DNA of 64,000 nt from JACMLD01 sp039919885 (GCA_039919885.1 JBDSEV010000029.1:17254-81253); one strand, 5' to 3'. Positions 8,490-17,232 are shown, counted from the first letter of the stretch. The notes: generated by a model not told the origin, from the letters alone. Numbers and translations: made by a program.

Positions 8490-10622
8490 CTAATTCAATT
8501 CTATTTTTATTGATTGATTTTTATTCACCGCAGCACCGGGGTTCAGACTTTGTGCTGTTACCCTGCCCCTGCCTTTTGAAACTACTTTCATATTCATGCT
8601 TTCCAGCAGGTACAAGGCATCTTTCAATCCCAGGCCCTTTACATTGGGTACTGTATTTTTTGCCGTTACCCGGGTATTTACTACTGCCCTGCCATCGTTG
8701 CCATACATACTGCTCCAGGGCTGGCTACCCGCAGAATCCACGTACCCAATGGCAAGTGTATTCAATACATGTTTTACGTCAGTTGTGGCACCTGCATAAT
8801 AAAAACCTGTACTGTCCTTTTTCAATCCGCCGGATAAAACCACCGGGTTGGTATTTTTAAGGGCGTAGAGTTTGTCGGCTATTTCTCTGAATACCGGCCC
8901 TGCTACCTGGCCACCCATGTGTTTTTCCGGATGTGCTTTTGTTTTGATAACCACGATACAGCTGTATTGTGGTTTTTCGAAAGGGAAATAACCAACAAAA
9001 GAAGCTTGGTAAACCCCATCGTCATAACCGACACCCTTACCCGCTACATGGGCAGTACCTGTTTTTCCACCCGCGTTGTACAGGGCATCTTTAAACACTG
9101 GTCTGCCCGTACCTTCCTTTGTAACTGCCAGCATGCATTCCTGTGCCGCAACAATTACTTTTTCATCTGCAATTTTCTCTTCCAGCACTTCCGTTTCAAA
9201 GTTTTTTACTACCAGCCCGTTGTCTTCTATGCGGTTCACCAAGTAGGGCTTTACCATTTTGCCATTGTTTGCAATGGCGTTATACAGCATCAGCGTCTGC
9301 AGGGGCGTTACTTCTATTGCGTAGCCAAAACTCATGGTTACCATGGCGTGCAAGCCTTCCTTGTTTCTTTTTATTTTCGGCAACACGGGGCGTTCCTCGC
9401 CTATTAAATCAATCCCGGTACGGGTATCAAAATGATATTTATGCAGGTAGCTTAAAAACTTATCCGGCTGGGCAGCAAACGTGTTGTAGGCGATCCTGCT
9501 CATTCCCACATTGGAACTGTGTGCGAAACATTCTTTTATTGTTTCTACCGATTTTGGCTGCCGTTCTGCATCGGTTACCGTTCTTACGCCCACATAATCA
9601 CTACCGGTGGAGCCTACCTGAATCGGATCGCTTATACTTGCCTTTCCCTCGCTCAGAACAGACAACAGGGTTGCCAGCTTCATGGTAGAACCTGGTTCTG
9701 TTGCACGCAGGGCATAATTGTAATCTTCCCAGTAATCGCCGTTCGGCCGCCGGCCCAGGTTGGCCATTGCTTTAATTTTGCCGGTGCTTGTTTCCATCAC
9801 TATGCAGGTACCGTGGTCCGCATCATTTTCAATCATCATTTTCATCAGCGCGCTTTCGGTAATATCCTGGGTGTTTACATCAATGGTAGTAATGATATCT
9901 TTTCCATTTTGAGGTTCAATCTCTGAGCCTTCCACTGGTATAAATGCACCCCCGCTGATAAACCTTACCAGCCTCTGTCCTTTATCGCCTTTTAAAAGCG
10001 TATCATACGTTCGTTCAAGCCCTACATTCTGGTTAACCAATTTTCCTCCTCCGTTGATATAGTCACGCGATAAACCAATGGTACGGTTGGCCAGGAGGCC
10101 AAACGGATTAAGCCGTTTGTTTTTTACTTCGGCAATAAACCCGCTTTTGTTTCTGCCCTGGTTAACCAATGGAAAGCTGCGGAGTGTTTTGTATTGTTCA
10201 AACGACAAATTCTTGCGCAATTCATAGTAGCGATCTTTCTTGCGGTAACCGGCCTGCAGTTCTTTTTTGTAGGCACTTGCTTTTTTATCAGCAAAAAAAA
10301 CAGCCAGCGCAGTACTTAACGAATCCACATAGGTTTTAAACCGCAACCCGTTTTTCTCCCGTAACCCGTCTGCGCCAAAGTCGATATAGATGTCGAAATA
10401 GGGCACTGATGTACTCAGCATGTCACCGTTCTCGCTAAAAATGGTTCCGCGCTCCGCCTGCATCGGCATCAGGCGGGTGTGCAGACTATCACTTTTGCTA
10501 CGCCAGTAATTTCCCTGGAACTGCTGGATATATATCGCCCTTCCAAATATGCATATGCTCAGCAGTACAATGCCGATAAAGCCAAGGTAGACCCTCCATA
10601 ATATGTCGTTCTTAATTTCCAA
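8490..10622 (-). CDS. ftsI: Septal peptidoglycan transpeptidase (class B PBP) with C-terminal PASTA domain
   Basis: Division-specific DD-transpeptidase anchored in the inner membrane by one N-terminal helix (about residues 11-32). 710 residues. After a PBP dimerisation region (about 50-230) comes the penicillin-binding transpeptidase domain with all three active-site motifs: SxxK as STMK at 312-315, SxN as SSN at 369-371 and KTG at 519-521. A PASTA repeat occupies about 655-710 (TVPNVKGLGLKDALYLLESMN). E. coli FtsI lacks PASTA; Bacteroidota and Gram-positive relatives often have it. It should act with FtsW (same cluster) and FtsL (immediately upstream). Confidence 0.95.
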   Translation of the reverse strand: MEIKNDILWRVYLGFIGIVLLSICIFGRAIYIQQFQGNYWRSKSDSLHTRLMPMQAERGTIFSENGDMLSTSVPYFDIYIDFGADGLREKNGLRFKTYVDSLSTALAVFFADKKASAYKKELQAGYRKKDRYYELRKNLSFEQYKTLRSFPLVNQGRNKSGFIAEVKNKRLNPFGLLANRTIGLSRDYINGGGKLVNQNVGLERTYDTLLKGDKGQRLVRFISGGAFIPVEGSEIEPQNGKDIITTIDVNTQDITESALMKMMIENDADHGTCIVMETSTGKIKAMANLGRRPNGDYWEDYNYALRATEPGSTMKLATLLSVLSEGKASISDPIQVGSTGSDYVGVRTVTDAERQPKSVETIKECFAHSSNVGMSRIAYNTFAAQPDKFLSYLHKYHFDTRTGIDLIGEERPVLPKIKRNKEGLHAMVTMSFGYAIEVTPLQTLMLYNAIANNGKMVKPYLVNRIEDNGLVVKNFETEVLEEKIADEKVIVAAQECMLAVTKEGTGRPVFKDALYNAGGKTGTAHVAGKGVGYDDGVYQASFVGYFPFEKPQYSCIVVIKTKAHPEKHMGGQVAGPVFREIADKLYALKNTNPVVLSGGLKKDSTGFYYAGATTDVKHVLNTLAIGYVDSAGSQPWSSMYGNDGRAVVNTRVTAKNTVPNVKGLGLKDALYLLESMNMKVVSKGRGRVTAQSLNPGAAVNKNQSIKIELN

Positions 10623-10693
10623 TATATTTAGCTACTGGTTATTTACTGTTAGGCATTATCAAAGTGTAATGTTTAGCGCTTAATCTTTAACGC

Positions 10694-11014
10694 TTATTTC
10701 TTTACACTATCCTTTAATATCATCGGAGGCTGTACCAATTCTTTTAAGTTTAATGGTGCCACGGCCTTCACCAATTCACTTTGTTTGCTGCGGAACATTA
10801 CTTCACTTTTCAATGATTTATATTCGTACTGCAGTTCTTTTAGTTCTTTGCTTGTTCTGTTGATGTCCTTTACCGTATTGTCAGAATAATGCCCGTTGTA
10901 GATGTACAATACCGCCAGCGCGCTGAGAAAAAGGAAGTAAGGAATATTTTTTACTATCCATTGATACCTGAGCAACCGCTTCCAGTCCCGTTTTGCTTCT
11001 TTCTGCTGGCTCAT
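10694..11014 (-). CDS. ftsL: FtsL-like divisome membrane protein
   Basis: Small bitopic protein of 106 residues: a basic cytoplasmic start, one membrane segment at about 24-40 and a periplasmic helical stretch with heptad-like spacing (about 50-80, TSKELKELQYEYKSLKSEV). This is the layout of FtsL, which forms a coiled coil with FtsB/DivIC and activates FtsWI. Sequence conservation in the family is very weak, so the call depends on size, topology and position between rsmH and ftsI. Its upstream gap to rsmH (211 bp) is occupied by a 17-bp tandem repeat. Confidence 0.75.
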   Translation of the reverse strand: MSQQKEAKRDWKRLLRYQWIVKNIPYFLFLSALAVLYIYNGHYSDNTVKDINRTSKELKELQYEYKSLKSEVMFRSKQSELVKAVAPLNLKELVQPPMILKDSVKK

Positions 11015-11060
11015 TTTAGTGTGCTTATTTAATATTTACTATTGTGACCTGCGGCAGCTG

Positions 11061-11225
11061 TCACATTTCCACATTTCCACATTCTCTTCGCATTTTCACA
11101 TTCATCACATTTGCACATTCATCACATTTGCACATTCTTCACATTTCCACATTCTTCACATTTGCCCATTCATCACATTTGCACATTCTTCACATTTCCA
11201 CATTCTCTTCCATTTCCACATTTTC
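11061..11225. repeat. 17-bp imperfect tandem repeat between rsmH and ftsL
   Basis: On the plus strand the unit is TCACATTTGCACATTCW. Six clear copies start at 11105, 11122, 11139, 11156, 11173 and 11190, all exactly 17 bp apart, with more decayed copies on both sides (about 11061-11104 and 11207-11225). Differences are mostly G/C at position 9 and A/T at position 17. The array begins just upstream of the ftsL start codon and ends at the rsmH stop, so it fills nearly the whole gap and would be transcribed. There are no spacers, so it is not a CRISPR. Plus-strand reading frames through it are artefacts. Confidence 0.9.
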
Positions 11226-12167
11226 TTATATTTTCTCTGCCACCCGCAACTTCGCGCTCCTCGATCGCGGGTTGCGTTTTGTTTCTGCGGGTTCAGCTGT
11301 GATGGGCTTTTTTGTAATTATTCTTAATTCACTGGCCGATTCAACATTTTCAAAAGGATGTGTTACTTCCTCAGCGAAAGTGCCCTTTCGAAAAAAATTT
11401 TTTACTAACCTGTCTTCCAGTGAATGAAATGTAATAATTGCCACGCGGCCACCTGGCTTAAGCAGTTGAGGTATTTGTTCAAGTAGTTCGCGCAGCACAC
11501 CCAATTCATTGTTTACTTCAATACGAAGTGCCTGGAAGACCTGTGCGAAATACTTATTGGGATTTCCTTTAACTACTGTGTGCAATGCCGCTTTGAAATT
11601 GCTAATGGTTTTTAATGAAGCGGAAGAACGAACTGCGACAATGGTGCGGGCCAGCGTTTTGGCATTGGTCACCTCACCGTACTGCTCAAATAAGGTATGC
11701 AGTTGTTGTTCGGTGTAGGTATTGACTACTTCAAACGCGGTGACTGCCTGGCGCCGGTCCATGCGCATATCAAGTGCAGCATCAAAGCGGGTAGAGAAGC
11801 CACGTTCAGGTTCGTCAAACTGGTGACTGCTTACGCCCAGGTCGGCCATGATACCATCTACCATCGTCGTTTTATGCAGGCGCAGGAAGCGCTGCAGGTG
11901 ACGAAAATTGTTTGGCACAAAGACCACCCGATCATCAGCCGGTACATTTTTAGCCGCATCTGCGTCCTGGTCGAATACAAAAAGTTTGCCTTCCGCATTG
12001 AGTTGCTTCAGCAATTCCTTTGCATGACCACCACCACCGAAAGTACAATCCACATATATGCCGCCGGGCTTCACCGCCAAACCATCCAATGTCTGGCGCA
12101 GCAACACCGGCACATGATATTCACCTGAAGAACTATTCGTGCTGTTTATGCTTTCGTTGTTTTCCAT
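11226..12167 (-). CDS. rsmH: 16S rRNA (cytosine(1402)-N4)-methyltransferase
   Basis: SAM-dependent methyltransferase (formerly MraW) that methylates N4 of C1402 in the ribosomal P site. 313 residues, normal length. The SAM-binding motif appears as YVDCTFGGGGHAKELL near residue 40, followed by GIMADLGVSSHQFDEPERGFS, typical of RsmH, and by the C-terminal ITFHSLEDRLVKNFF. It lies 10 bp downstream of mraZ and is the second gene of the dcw cluster, the usual arrangement across bacteria. Confidence 0.97.
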   Translation of the reverse strand: MENNESINSTNSSSGEYHVPVLLRQTLDGLAVKPGGIYVDCTFGGGGHAKELLKQLNAEGKLFVFDQDADAAKNVPADDRVVFVPNNFRHLQRFLRLHKTTMVDGIMADLGVSSHQFDEPERGFSTRFDAALDMRMDRRQAVTAFEVVNTYTEQQLHTLFEQYGEVTNAKTLARTIVAVRSSASLKTISNFKAALHTVVKGNPNKYFAQVFQALRIEVNNELGVLRELLEQIPQLLKPGGRVAIITFHSLEDRLVKNFFRKGTFAEEVTHPFENVESASELRIITKKPITAEPAETKRNPRSRSAKLRVAEKI

Positions 12168-12177
12168 AAACCATGCA

Positions 12178-12633
12178 CTAATCGTTTTTCTTCGTCATTA
12201 CCTTTTTGTACAAAGCGCTGTAAGCTGCAGGAGTTAAAGAATCAAAGAACTGGTGGTACTTACTTTTATCCCAGATTTCTATTCGTTTTTTTGAACTTGA
12301 CAAAACAATGTCTTTTGTCAGGCCCGCATAGTCTTTTAAATTTGCGGGTAATAAAAGGCGGTTTGCCGAATCTAATTCTGCCGTGGCAACGCCATAATTG
12401 AAATATTTTTTTAACTTACGGTTGTCGTCATCGTGGTCGGGTAAATCTTCAATTTCTGAAGAAACTACCCCCCAGTTTTCAAGGGGATAGAGGTGCAAAC
12501 AATCATCAAATCCCCGGTTGATTACAAAATTGGTTGCAGCCCCCTCCGGCAACTGCACAAGCAGTTTAGCGGGGAGCAGGAAGCGACCTTTGGCGTCCAG
12601 CGTAACTTCGTATTCGCCGAGAAAATGAATCAT
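12178..12633 (-). CDS. mraZ: MraZ transcriptional regulator of the dcw cluster
   Basis: DNA-binding protein of the AbrB/MazE (SpoVT) fold with two tandem copies of the swapped-hairpin domain in 151 residues. Both DxKGR-like motifs are visible: DAKGRFLLPAKL near residue 14 and DSANRLLLPANL near residue 88. MraZ forms ring-shaped oligomers and binds direct repeats spaced one helical turn apart in front of its own gene, repressing the cluster in E. coli. It is the first gene of the minus-strand cluster, and matching direct repeats lie 24 bp upstream of its start codon (see 12658-12694). Confidence 0.96.
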   Translation of the reverse strand: MIHFLGEYEVTLDAKGRFLLPAKLLVQLPEGAATNFVINRGFDDCLHLYPLENWGVVSSEIEDLPDHDDDNRKLKKYFNYGVATAELDSANRLLLPANLKDYAGLTKDIVLSSSKKRIEIWDKSKYHQFFDSLTPAAYSALYKKVMTKKND

Positions 12634-12657
12634 TTAGGAAAATTTGAACCGATTTTG

Positions 12658-12694
12658 ACATTTATTGACACAAAATAACACTTTTTCACACTTA
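12658..12694 (-). promoter_or_regulatory. Putative MraZ operator: four 7-bp boxes with 3-bp spacers
   Basis: Read on the minus strand toward mraZ, four boxes follow each other: TAAGTGT (12694-12688), AAAGTGT (12684-12678), TTTGTGT (12674-12668) and TAAATGT (12664-12658). Each is separated by exactly 3 bp, giving a 10-bp period. Mollicute MraZ is reported to bind AAAGTG(T/G) boxes with 3-bp spacers, and E. coli MraZ binds TGGGN boxes with the same 10-bp period, so the form fits. A weak -7-like TAAATTTC lies just upstream (12717-12710), which would place the boxes in the start-site/leader region. Binding is inferred. Confidence 0.65.
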
Positions 12695-13117
12695 GGGGCT
12701 TGTTTCGGAGAAATTTAATTTGTCCACAGCCTGATTTTGAGCGAGATATGAGGCCTATAAAGGGTTTGGGCCTACAAAGCCTCAAAAAAAGCGTCAGTGG
12801 ATGTTAATTGACTGTGCATTACGGTGGATAACATGTGCAGATAATCAAAATAATGTGCATTCCCATCGTAAAACATCATATAAAGGGCACAGGCTGCTGT
12901 CTTTCATCCACCGCACATCTACGCGCATCCCCGATAAAGGGCGCAAAGGTTTCCGGCTCACTGCCACCAGAAAGAGCATGCTGGTACCGGGTTAAAAAGC
13001 GGCGGCCCCGGTGCCACCTGCCTATTGCCTGCCCTTGCCGAGCCACTCATTTGTATTTGAAACAAGTAATTACACCAGGGCTGCTTCAAAGTTGCTGGTT
13101 CAATACCTCAGAATAAT

Positions 13118-13125
13118 TAGTTTTG
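13118..13125 (+). promoter_or_regulatory. Predicted -7 promoter element of queA
   Basis: TAGTTTTG is an exact match to the Bacteroidota -7 consensus TAnnTTTG and lies 31 bp before the queA ATG. A TTG at 13092-13094 could serve as the -33 element but its spacing (23 bp) is longer than ideal. The rest of the 12720-13117 stretch shows no gene. Confidence 0.45.
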
Positions 13126-13156
13126 ACGGTGGTTAACTTGCTACGAATTACCAGAC

Positions 13157-14392
13157 ATGGACATACGCTCAATTTCAATTAACGATTATACCTATACGTT
13201 ACCCGACGAAAAAATAGCACACCATCCGCTGCAGGAAAGGGATGCATCCAAACTACTTGTATACCATGACGGAAAGATTGATTCGGCTGTTTACCGGCAC
13301 ATTCACCAATGGCTGCCGGCAGACAGCTTGCTCGTTTTTAACAATACCCGTGTAATAGAAGCAAGACTACTGTTTCAGAAACCCAGCGGTGGTACTATTG
13401 AAATATTTTGCCTGGAACCGGCCGACACCTATGCAGACATCACCACTGGTATGTTGCAGCAGGAAAAAGTAAGGTGGAAGTGCCTGATTGGTGGTGCCAG
13501 TAAATGGAAACCAGGCCAGGTCTTACATAAAAAAATATGGTACAACAACGAAAATATTGAGCTGGAAGCCAGGTACCTGGAAAAGCACCACGATCATTTT
13601 GTAGTTGAACTGCAATGGGCGCCAGCAGCTTTGTCTTTTGCGGACGTATTGCATGCGGCTGGTGTGATTCCTTTGCCACCCTATATAAAACGCCCTGCGG
13701 AAATTGCCGACAAAGTGCGCTACCAAACAGTATATGCATTGCAGGATGGGTCGGTAGCCGCGCCCACGGCCGGCCTTCATTTTACACAGGCGATATTTGA
13801 GCAACTGCAACAAAAAAATATTCATCGTTCTTTTGTAACGCTGCATGTGGGTGCCGGTACTTTTAAACCAGTAAAAAGCCCTACCATGCAGGGACACGAA
13901 ATGCATGCTGAATTTATGGATGTGCCGGCAGCTACCATTACGGAGTTGTTGCAGTTTACCGGCAATACCATTGCTGTTGGCACCACCTCGGCCAGAACAT
14001 TGGAAAGCCTGTACTGGATGGGTGTAAAAACCATCCTTAACCCTTCCATCGGGGAAGCGCACCTACCGATTACCCAATGGGAAGTTTATGAAGAATTGCA
14101 ACCGGGCAACTATTCAGTAACAGCAGCGCTGGAAAGTTTACTGCACTGGATGAACAAAAATAACCTGCCACGGCTTTTTAGCAAAACCCAGTTATTGATT
14201 GCACCTGGCTACACATGTAGAGTTATTAAGGGATTGATTACTAATTTTCACCAGCCACAATCTACCCTGCTATTGCTGGTGGCTGCATTGACAGGCGATA
14301 ACTGGAAAAAGATATACGCGTACGCGTTAGAAAATGATTTCCGATTTTTAAGCTATGGAGACGGCTGCCTTATTTTAATGGAGCAAGAATAA
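13157..14392 (+). CDS. queA: S-adenosylmethionine:tRNA ribosyltransferase-isomerase
   Basis: Transfers and isomerises the ribose moiety of SAM onto 7-aminomethyl-7-deazaguanine in tRNA, giving epoxyqueuosine at the wobble position of GUN anticodons. 411 residues, longer than the roughly 350 of E. coli QueA; the longer form is usual in Bacteroidota. Conserved family stretches: YTLPDEKIAHHPLQERDASKLL at the N terminus, FNNTRVIEARL, AAPTAGLHFT, THVGAGTF-like LHVGAGTFKPV, TTSARTLE and the C-terminal TNFHQPQSTLLLLVAAL. It converges with the sensor kinase on the other strand, with only 4 bp between the two stop codons and no obvious terminator. Confidence 0.96.
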   Translation: MDIRSISINDYTYTLPDEKIAHHPLQERDASKLLVYHDGKIDSAVYRHIHQWLPADSLLVFNNTRVIEARLLFQKPSGGTIEIFCLEPADTYADITTGMLQQEKVRWKCLIGGASKWKPGQVLHKKIWYNNENIELEARYLEKHHDHFVVELQWAPAALSFADVLHAAGVIPLPPYIKRPAEIADKVRYQTVYALQDGSVAAPTAGLHFTQAIFEQLQQKNIHRSFVTLHVGAGTFKPVKSPTMQGHEMHAEFMDVPAATITELLQFTGNTIAVGTTSARTLESLYWMGVKTILNPSIGEAHLPITQWEVYEELQPGNYSVTAALESLLHWMNKNNLPRLFSKTQLLIAPGYTCRVIKGLITNFHQPQSTLLLLVAALTGDNWKKIYAYALENDFRFLSYGDGCLILMEQE

Positions 14393-14396
14393 AGTT

Positions 14397-15737
14397 TCAG
14401 GTATGCATTAGTGGCATATCAATAATAAATGTAGTACCGCGCCCGGTAGCGCTTTCCACTTTAATTTTTCCACCATGCGCATCTATCATGGTTTTTACAT
14501 AACTCAGTCCAAGCCCAAACCCCTTTACGTTGTGCACGTTTCCGGTATGGGCACGATAAAATTTTTCAAATATTCTTTTCTGGGTTTCCTTATTCATGCC
14601 AATACCATTGTCTTCAATGCGCACCTGTATCAATTTGCCGGTATTGGTGGTGGACACTTTTATAACCAGGTTGTCTTTTGAATATTTTACAGCATTGTCT
14701 ACAAGGTTGGAGATAAGATTGGTAAAATGCACGTCGTCTCCTTCTACCAGATCTGCCGTAGCGTTGAGCTGTAATACCGTTTTTGCTTTGCGGTCTTCCA
14801 GTTGCAGGCGAAAATTATCCAGGACATTGTGTATTACTTCATGTACGTGAATGGGCACCTTGTTAAGCTGTATTTCCTGTCGCTCCATCAATGATGCCTG
14901 CAAGATGGTCTCCACCTGCTTGTTCATTCTTTTATTTTCTTCTTTTATAATGCCGCTGAAATAGCCCATTTTTTCCCTGTCCTGCAAAACTTTTTCATTG
15001 CGCATGGCGTCCACCGCAAGTGAAATGGTAGCCAGCGGGGTTTTAAACTCATGCGTCATATTATTGATAAAATCATTCTTTATCTCGCTTGTTTTTTTCT
15101 GTTTGAACAGCGCACTTACGGTAACATAAAAAGCAGAGCAGATGATGAGCGTAAAAAGAATAGCACCGATCATCAGCCAGCGCAACTGGCGGAATATATT
15201 GTTCTTTACATCAGGCACCACCAATATCATCAGTTCCTCGGGCATCAGTGATTCATAGTCGCTGCCACTCGGTACCTGGAGGGCATAAATAAATTTCTTA
15301 TTGTTGACCGTATCTTCTATTGCCTTTAACAGGTTGCCTGATTTCAATTCATACGGGTTAAGCCCAACCGTGGACGAAATACCGAATTCAAACTGCACAT
15401 CTTTAATACCGTTTATGTCAAATGCTTTTTTTAATTTTTCCCCAATTTCAAAAGGGGTGTAGTTGCGGGCGATGGTAGAGGGCTTCAGCAATTCTGCCGT
15501 CAGTTGATCGCTGGGCATCATAAATCCCGGCCTGAATTTTGGATTTTTAAGGCTTGGCAAAGTTCCTTTTTGTTCCATTAATTCCGTTCCAACCAGTTCC
15601 ATCGACCGGATTACTTTTTCGCTCAATTGCTCTTCTTTAATGACGAGCATGTTTTTTATCCAGGACATCTGGATAACAATGATGCCCAGGAGCGAAGCGG
15701 TGATCAGTAAAATGATAACTGGTAGAATTCTCTTCAT
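14397..15737 (-). CDS. Membrane sensor histidine kinase (orphan)
   Basis: 446 residues when started at the ATG at 15737; a longer in-frame extension would run into the -7 region and the divergent yqgE, so it was rejected. Layout: membrane segment at about 4-24, a periplasmic sensor region of about 155 residues, second membrane segment at about 187-208, then HisKA with the phospho-acceptor H229 (MTHEFKTPLA) and HATPase_c with N box (VDNAVKYS), G1 (EDNGIGM), F (IFEKFYRAHTG) and G2 (GFGLGL). No HAMP domain is evident between TM2 and the H box. No response regulator gene is adjacent. The catalytic half resembles the kinase at 29020-30303. The signal is unknown. Confidence 0.9.
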   Translation of the reverse strand: MKRILPVIILLITASLLGIIVIQMSWIKNMLVIKEEQLSEKVIRSMELVGTELMEQKGTLPSLKNPKFRPGFMMPSDQLTAELLKPSTIARNYTPFEIGEKLKKAFDINGIKDVQFEFGISSTVGLNPYELKSGNLLKAIEDTVNNKKFIYALQVPSGSDYESLMPEELMILVVPDVKNNIFRQLRWLMIGAILFTLIICSAFYVTVSALFKQKKTSEIKNDFINNMTHEFKTPLATISLAVDAMRNEKVLQDREKMGYFSGIIKEENKRMNKQVETILQASLMERQEIQLNKVPIHVHEVIHNVLDNFRLQLEDRKAKTVLQLNATADLVEGDDVHFTNLISNLVDNAVKYSKDNLVIKVSTTNTGKLIQVRIEDNGIGMNKETQKRIFEKFYRAHTGNVHNVKGFGLGLSYVKTMIDAHGGKIKVESATGRGTTFIIDMPLMHT

Positions 15738-15742
15738 TGTTA

Positions 15743-15750
15743 CAAAAATA
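15743..15750 (-). promoter_or_regulatory. -7 element of the orphan kinase, 5 bp before its ATG
   Basis: On the minus strand TATTTTTG matches TAnnTTTG exactly and ends only 5 bp before the ATG at 15737. Transcription should therefore begin at or very near the start codon, a nearly leaderless mRNA. This also argues against the longer reading frame upstream. Confidence 0.5.
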
Positions 15751-15870
15751 GTGGAGCTGAACCGCTTTTGTGGAAAACTATCTACGGGACCCTTGTTTTT
15801 AACTAAGGTTTTGCAGAGACCCGTTAGCTGAACTGCCCCAATAAAGATTTTTATTTGGCAATTTAATAAG

Positions 15871-15878
15871 TAATTTAG
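15871..15878 (+). promoter_or_regulatory. -7-like element of yqgE, 5 bp before its ATG
   Basis: TAATTTAG matches the Bacteroidota -7 consensus with one mismatch and ends 5 bp before the yqgE start codon, the same geometry as at the divergent kinase gene. Confidence 0.35.
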
Positions 15879-15883
15879 AATTA

Positions 15884-16435
15884 ATGATACAGCCGGCACC
15901 AGGCATATTATTGATAGCAGATCCTTTTCTTAAAGATCCGAATTTTATGCGGACCGTTGTCTTTCTGTGTGAACACCAGGAAGAGGGTACTTTCGGTTTT
16001 GTGTTAAACCGCGTGTATGAATATACCCTGAATGAATTGGTGAACAGTGCGGATGATCTTACCGTTCCTGTTTACTATGGCGGTCCGGTACAAATGGATA
16101 CCATTCATTTCCTCCATCAATATCCTGAGCAGATTCCGGGCGGCACTGAAATAGTAAAAGGAATTTACTGGGGAGGAGATTTTGAAACTGCGCTCGGCAT
16201 GCTGCGGAGCGGCACCGCAGACGCCAATAAAATTCGTTTTTTTATTGGGTACAGCGGCTGGGGCGAAGGACAGCTGACTGAAGAATTAAAAGAAAAATCC
16301 TGGTTGCTTGCACAGGCTACCCGCACCATTGTTTTCCCCAGGGAAATTGGTGAAACCTGGAAAGATTCTATTCGCTTACTGGGTGGAGATTACGAGATGC
16401 TGATTAATTTCCCTATCGATCCGCAGTTAAATTAA
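15884..16435 (+). CDS. yqgE: YqgE/AlgH family protein
   Basis: 183 residues, full length for the UPF0301 (YqgE/AlgH) family. The N terminus PGILLIADPFLKDPNFMRTVVFLCEH, the GFVLNR motif, the YYGGPVQ stretch and the C-terminal FIGYSGWGEGQLTEEL region are all family hallmarks. The molecular function is not established; AlgH was linked genetically to alginate regulation in Pseudomonas, but most homologues are simply conserved cytoplasmic proteins. It is transcribed divergently from the orphan kinase, with about 146 bp between the start codons. No operon partner follows on the same strand. Confidence 0.95.
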   Translation: MIQPAPGILLIADPFLKDPNFMRTVVFLCEHQEEGTFGFVLNRVYEYTLNELVNSADDLTVPVYYGGPVQMDTIHFLHQYPEQIPGGTEIVKGIYWGGDFETALGMLRSGTADANKIRFFIGYSGWGEGQLTEELKEKSWLLAQATRTIVFPREIGETWKDSIRLLGGDYEMLINFPIDPQLN

Positions 16436-16534
16436 ATCGCAGCCTGCAGTTCCTTATGTTCCACTCCCTGCGGTGAAAACTGCCAACCAAAACAGGCGAA
16501 AACAAATCACTATTCCATCGTTCTTTAAAACAAA

Positions 16535-16569
16535 AAAACCGGTCAGCACCAAACGGTACGACCAGTTTT
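16535..16569 (-). terminator. Rho-independent terminator of the minus-strand pair 17862-16585
   Basis: Arms at 16560-16569 and 16535-16544 pair as a 10-bp stem on the minus strand (one G-U pair, which would be a C-A mismatch on the plus strand), with a 15-nt loop and a T run on the minus-strand 3' side (16532-16538). It lies 16 bp after the stop of the beta-barrel gene. Confidence 0.7.
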
Positions 16570-16584
16570 CTTATTACTATTAGC

Positions 16585-17208
16585 TTAGTTTCCCAACGGA
16601 AAGCTTACGCCTATCCTTGCTGCAATGCTGTTCAGGTTGTCTATTCCATTGTACTTAAAAGGCATATAATTATAACCCGCACCAAGGCTCACACCGGCAG
16701 CGCTTCCTTTTCTGAATGGAACGTATACCCCGGCTTCCGGCCTGGCTGCAAACGAAAATTTAGTTTTACCATCATTACTGAACTGCCCCGCATACTGGTT
16801 GTACGTGATGATATTGCCGCCCGCCCCCAATGCCAGGTAGGGCTGAATAATTGCACCCGGCAAAAGGTTGTATTGAACCTTTAACAAAATAGGTACTGTT
16901 TGTATGGAATTAGCAATCACCGCAGACAGTTCTGTACCATCTGCCATTTTATACAATTGCCGTGGGTATTTCTGGTAGAAATCCTGGTTGCCGGTTTCCA
17001 GCCCAAGCGCCAGCTTATTATTAAGGTGGTACATGAGTTCTGCGCCAAAACCGCGGTAGGAGGTATTGCTGATGACGTCTTTTGATGAACCGGATGGCAC
17101 TGCTAATGAGTAGTTAAGTTTTAAGGTCAACCCGCCATCCTGCGCAAACAGGCCGGTGCTGCACAACAGGAACAGGCTCGCAATGAATAAATACGTTGTC
17201 TTTTTCAT
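16585..17208 (-). CDS. Outer-membrane beta-barrel protein
   Basis: 207 residues with a clear signal peptide (about 1-22, ending FAQ) followed by alternating amphipathic strands: YRGFGAELMYHL, LALGLETGNQ, TVPILLKVQYNL, IQPYLALGAGGNI, FAARPEAGVYVPF, AAGVSLGAGYNY and a final strand ending RIGVSFPLGN. This is the pattern of a small porin-like barrel of about eight strands (outer membrane protein beta-barrel family; OmpW/OmpX-like size). No specific function can be assigned. It is the second gene of a pair, 24 bp after a DUF4136-like lipoprotein gene, and is followed by a terminator. Confidence 0.8.
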   Translation of the reverse strand: MKKTTYLFIASLFLLCSTGLFAQDGGLTLKLNYSLAVPSGSSKDVISNTSYRGFGAELMYHLNNKLALGLETGNQDFYQKYPRQLYKMADGTELSAVIANSIQTVPILLKVQYNLLPGAIIQPYLALGAGGNIITYNQYAGQFSNDGKTKFSFAARPEAGVYVPFRKGSAAGVSLGAGYNYMPFKYNGIDNLNSIAARIGVSFPLGN

Positions 17209-17232
17209 ATACTGAAATTTTTAAAATCGTTT

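Noticed and set aside
11019..11427. Overlapping plus-strand frames encoding repeated TFAHSSH-like peptides
   Set aside because: They are translations of the 17-bp tandem repeat, which stays open in several frames because the unit lacks stop codons.
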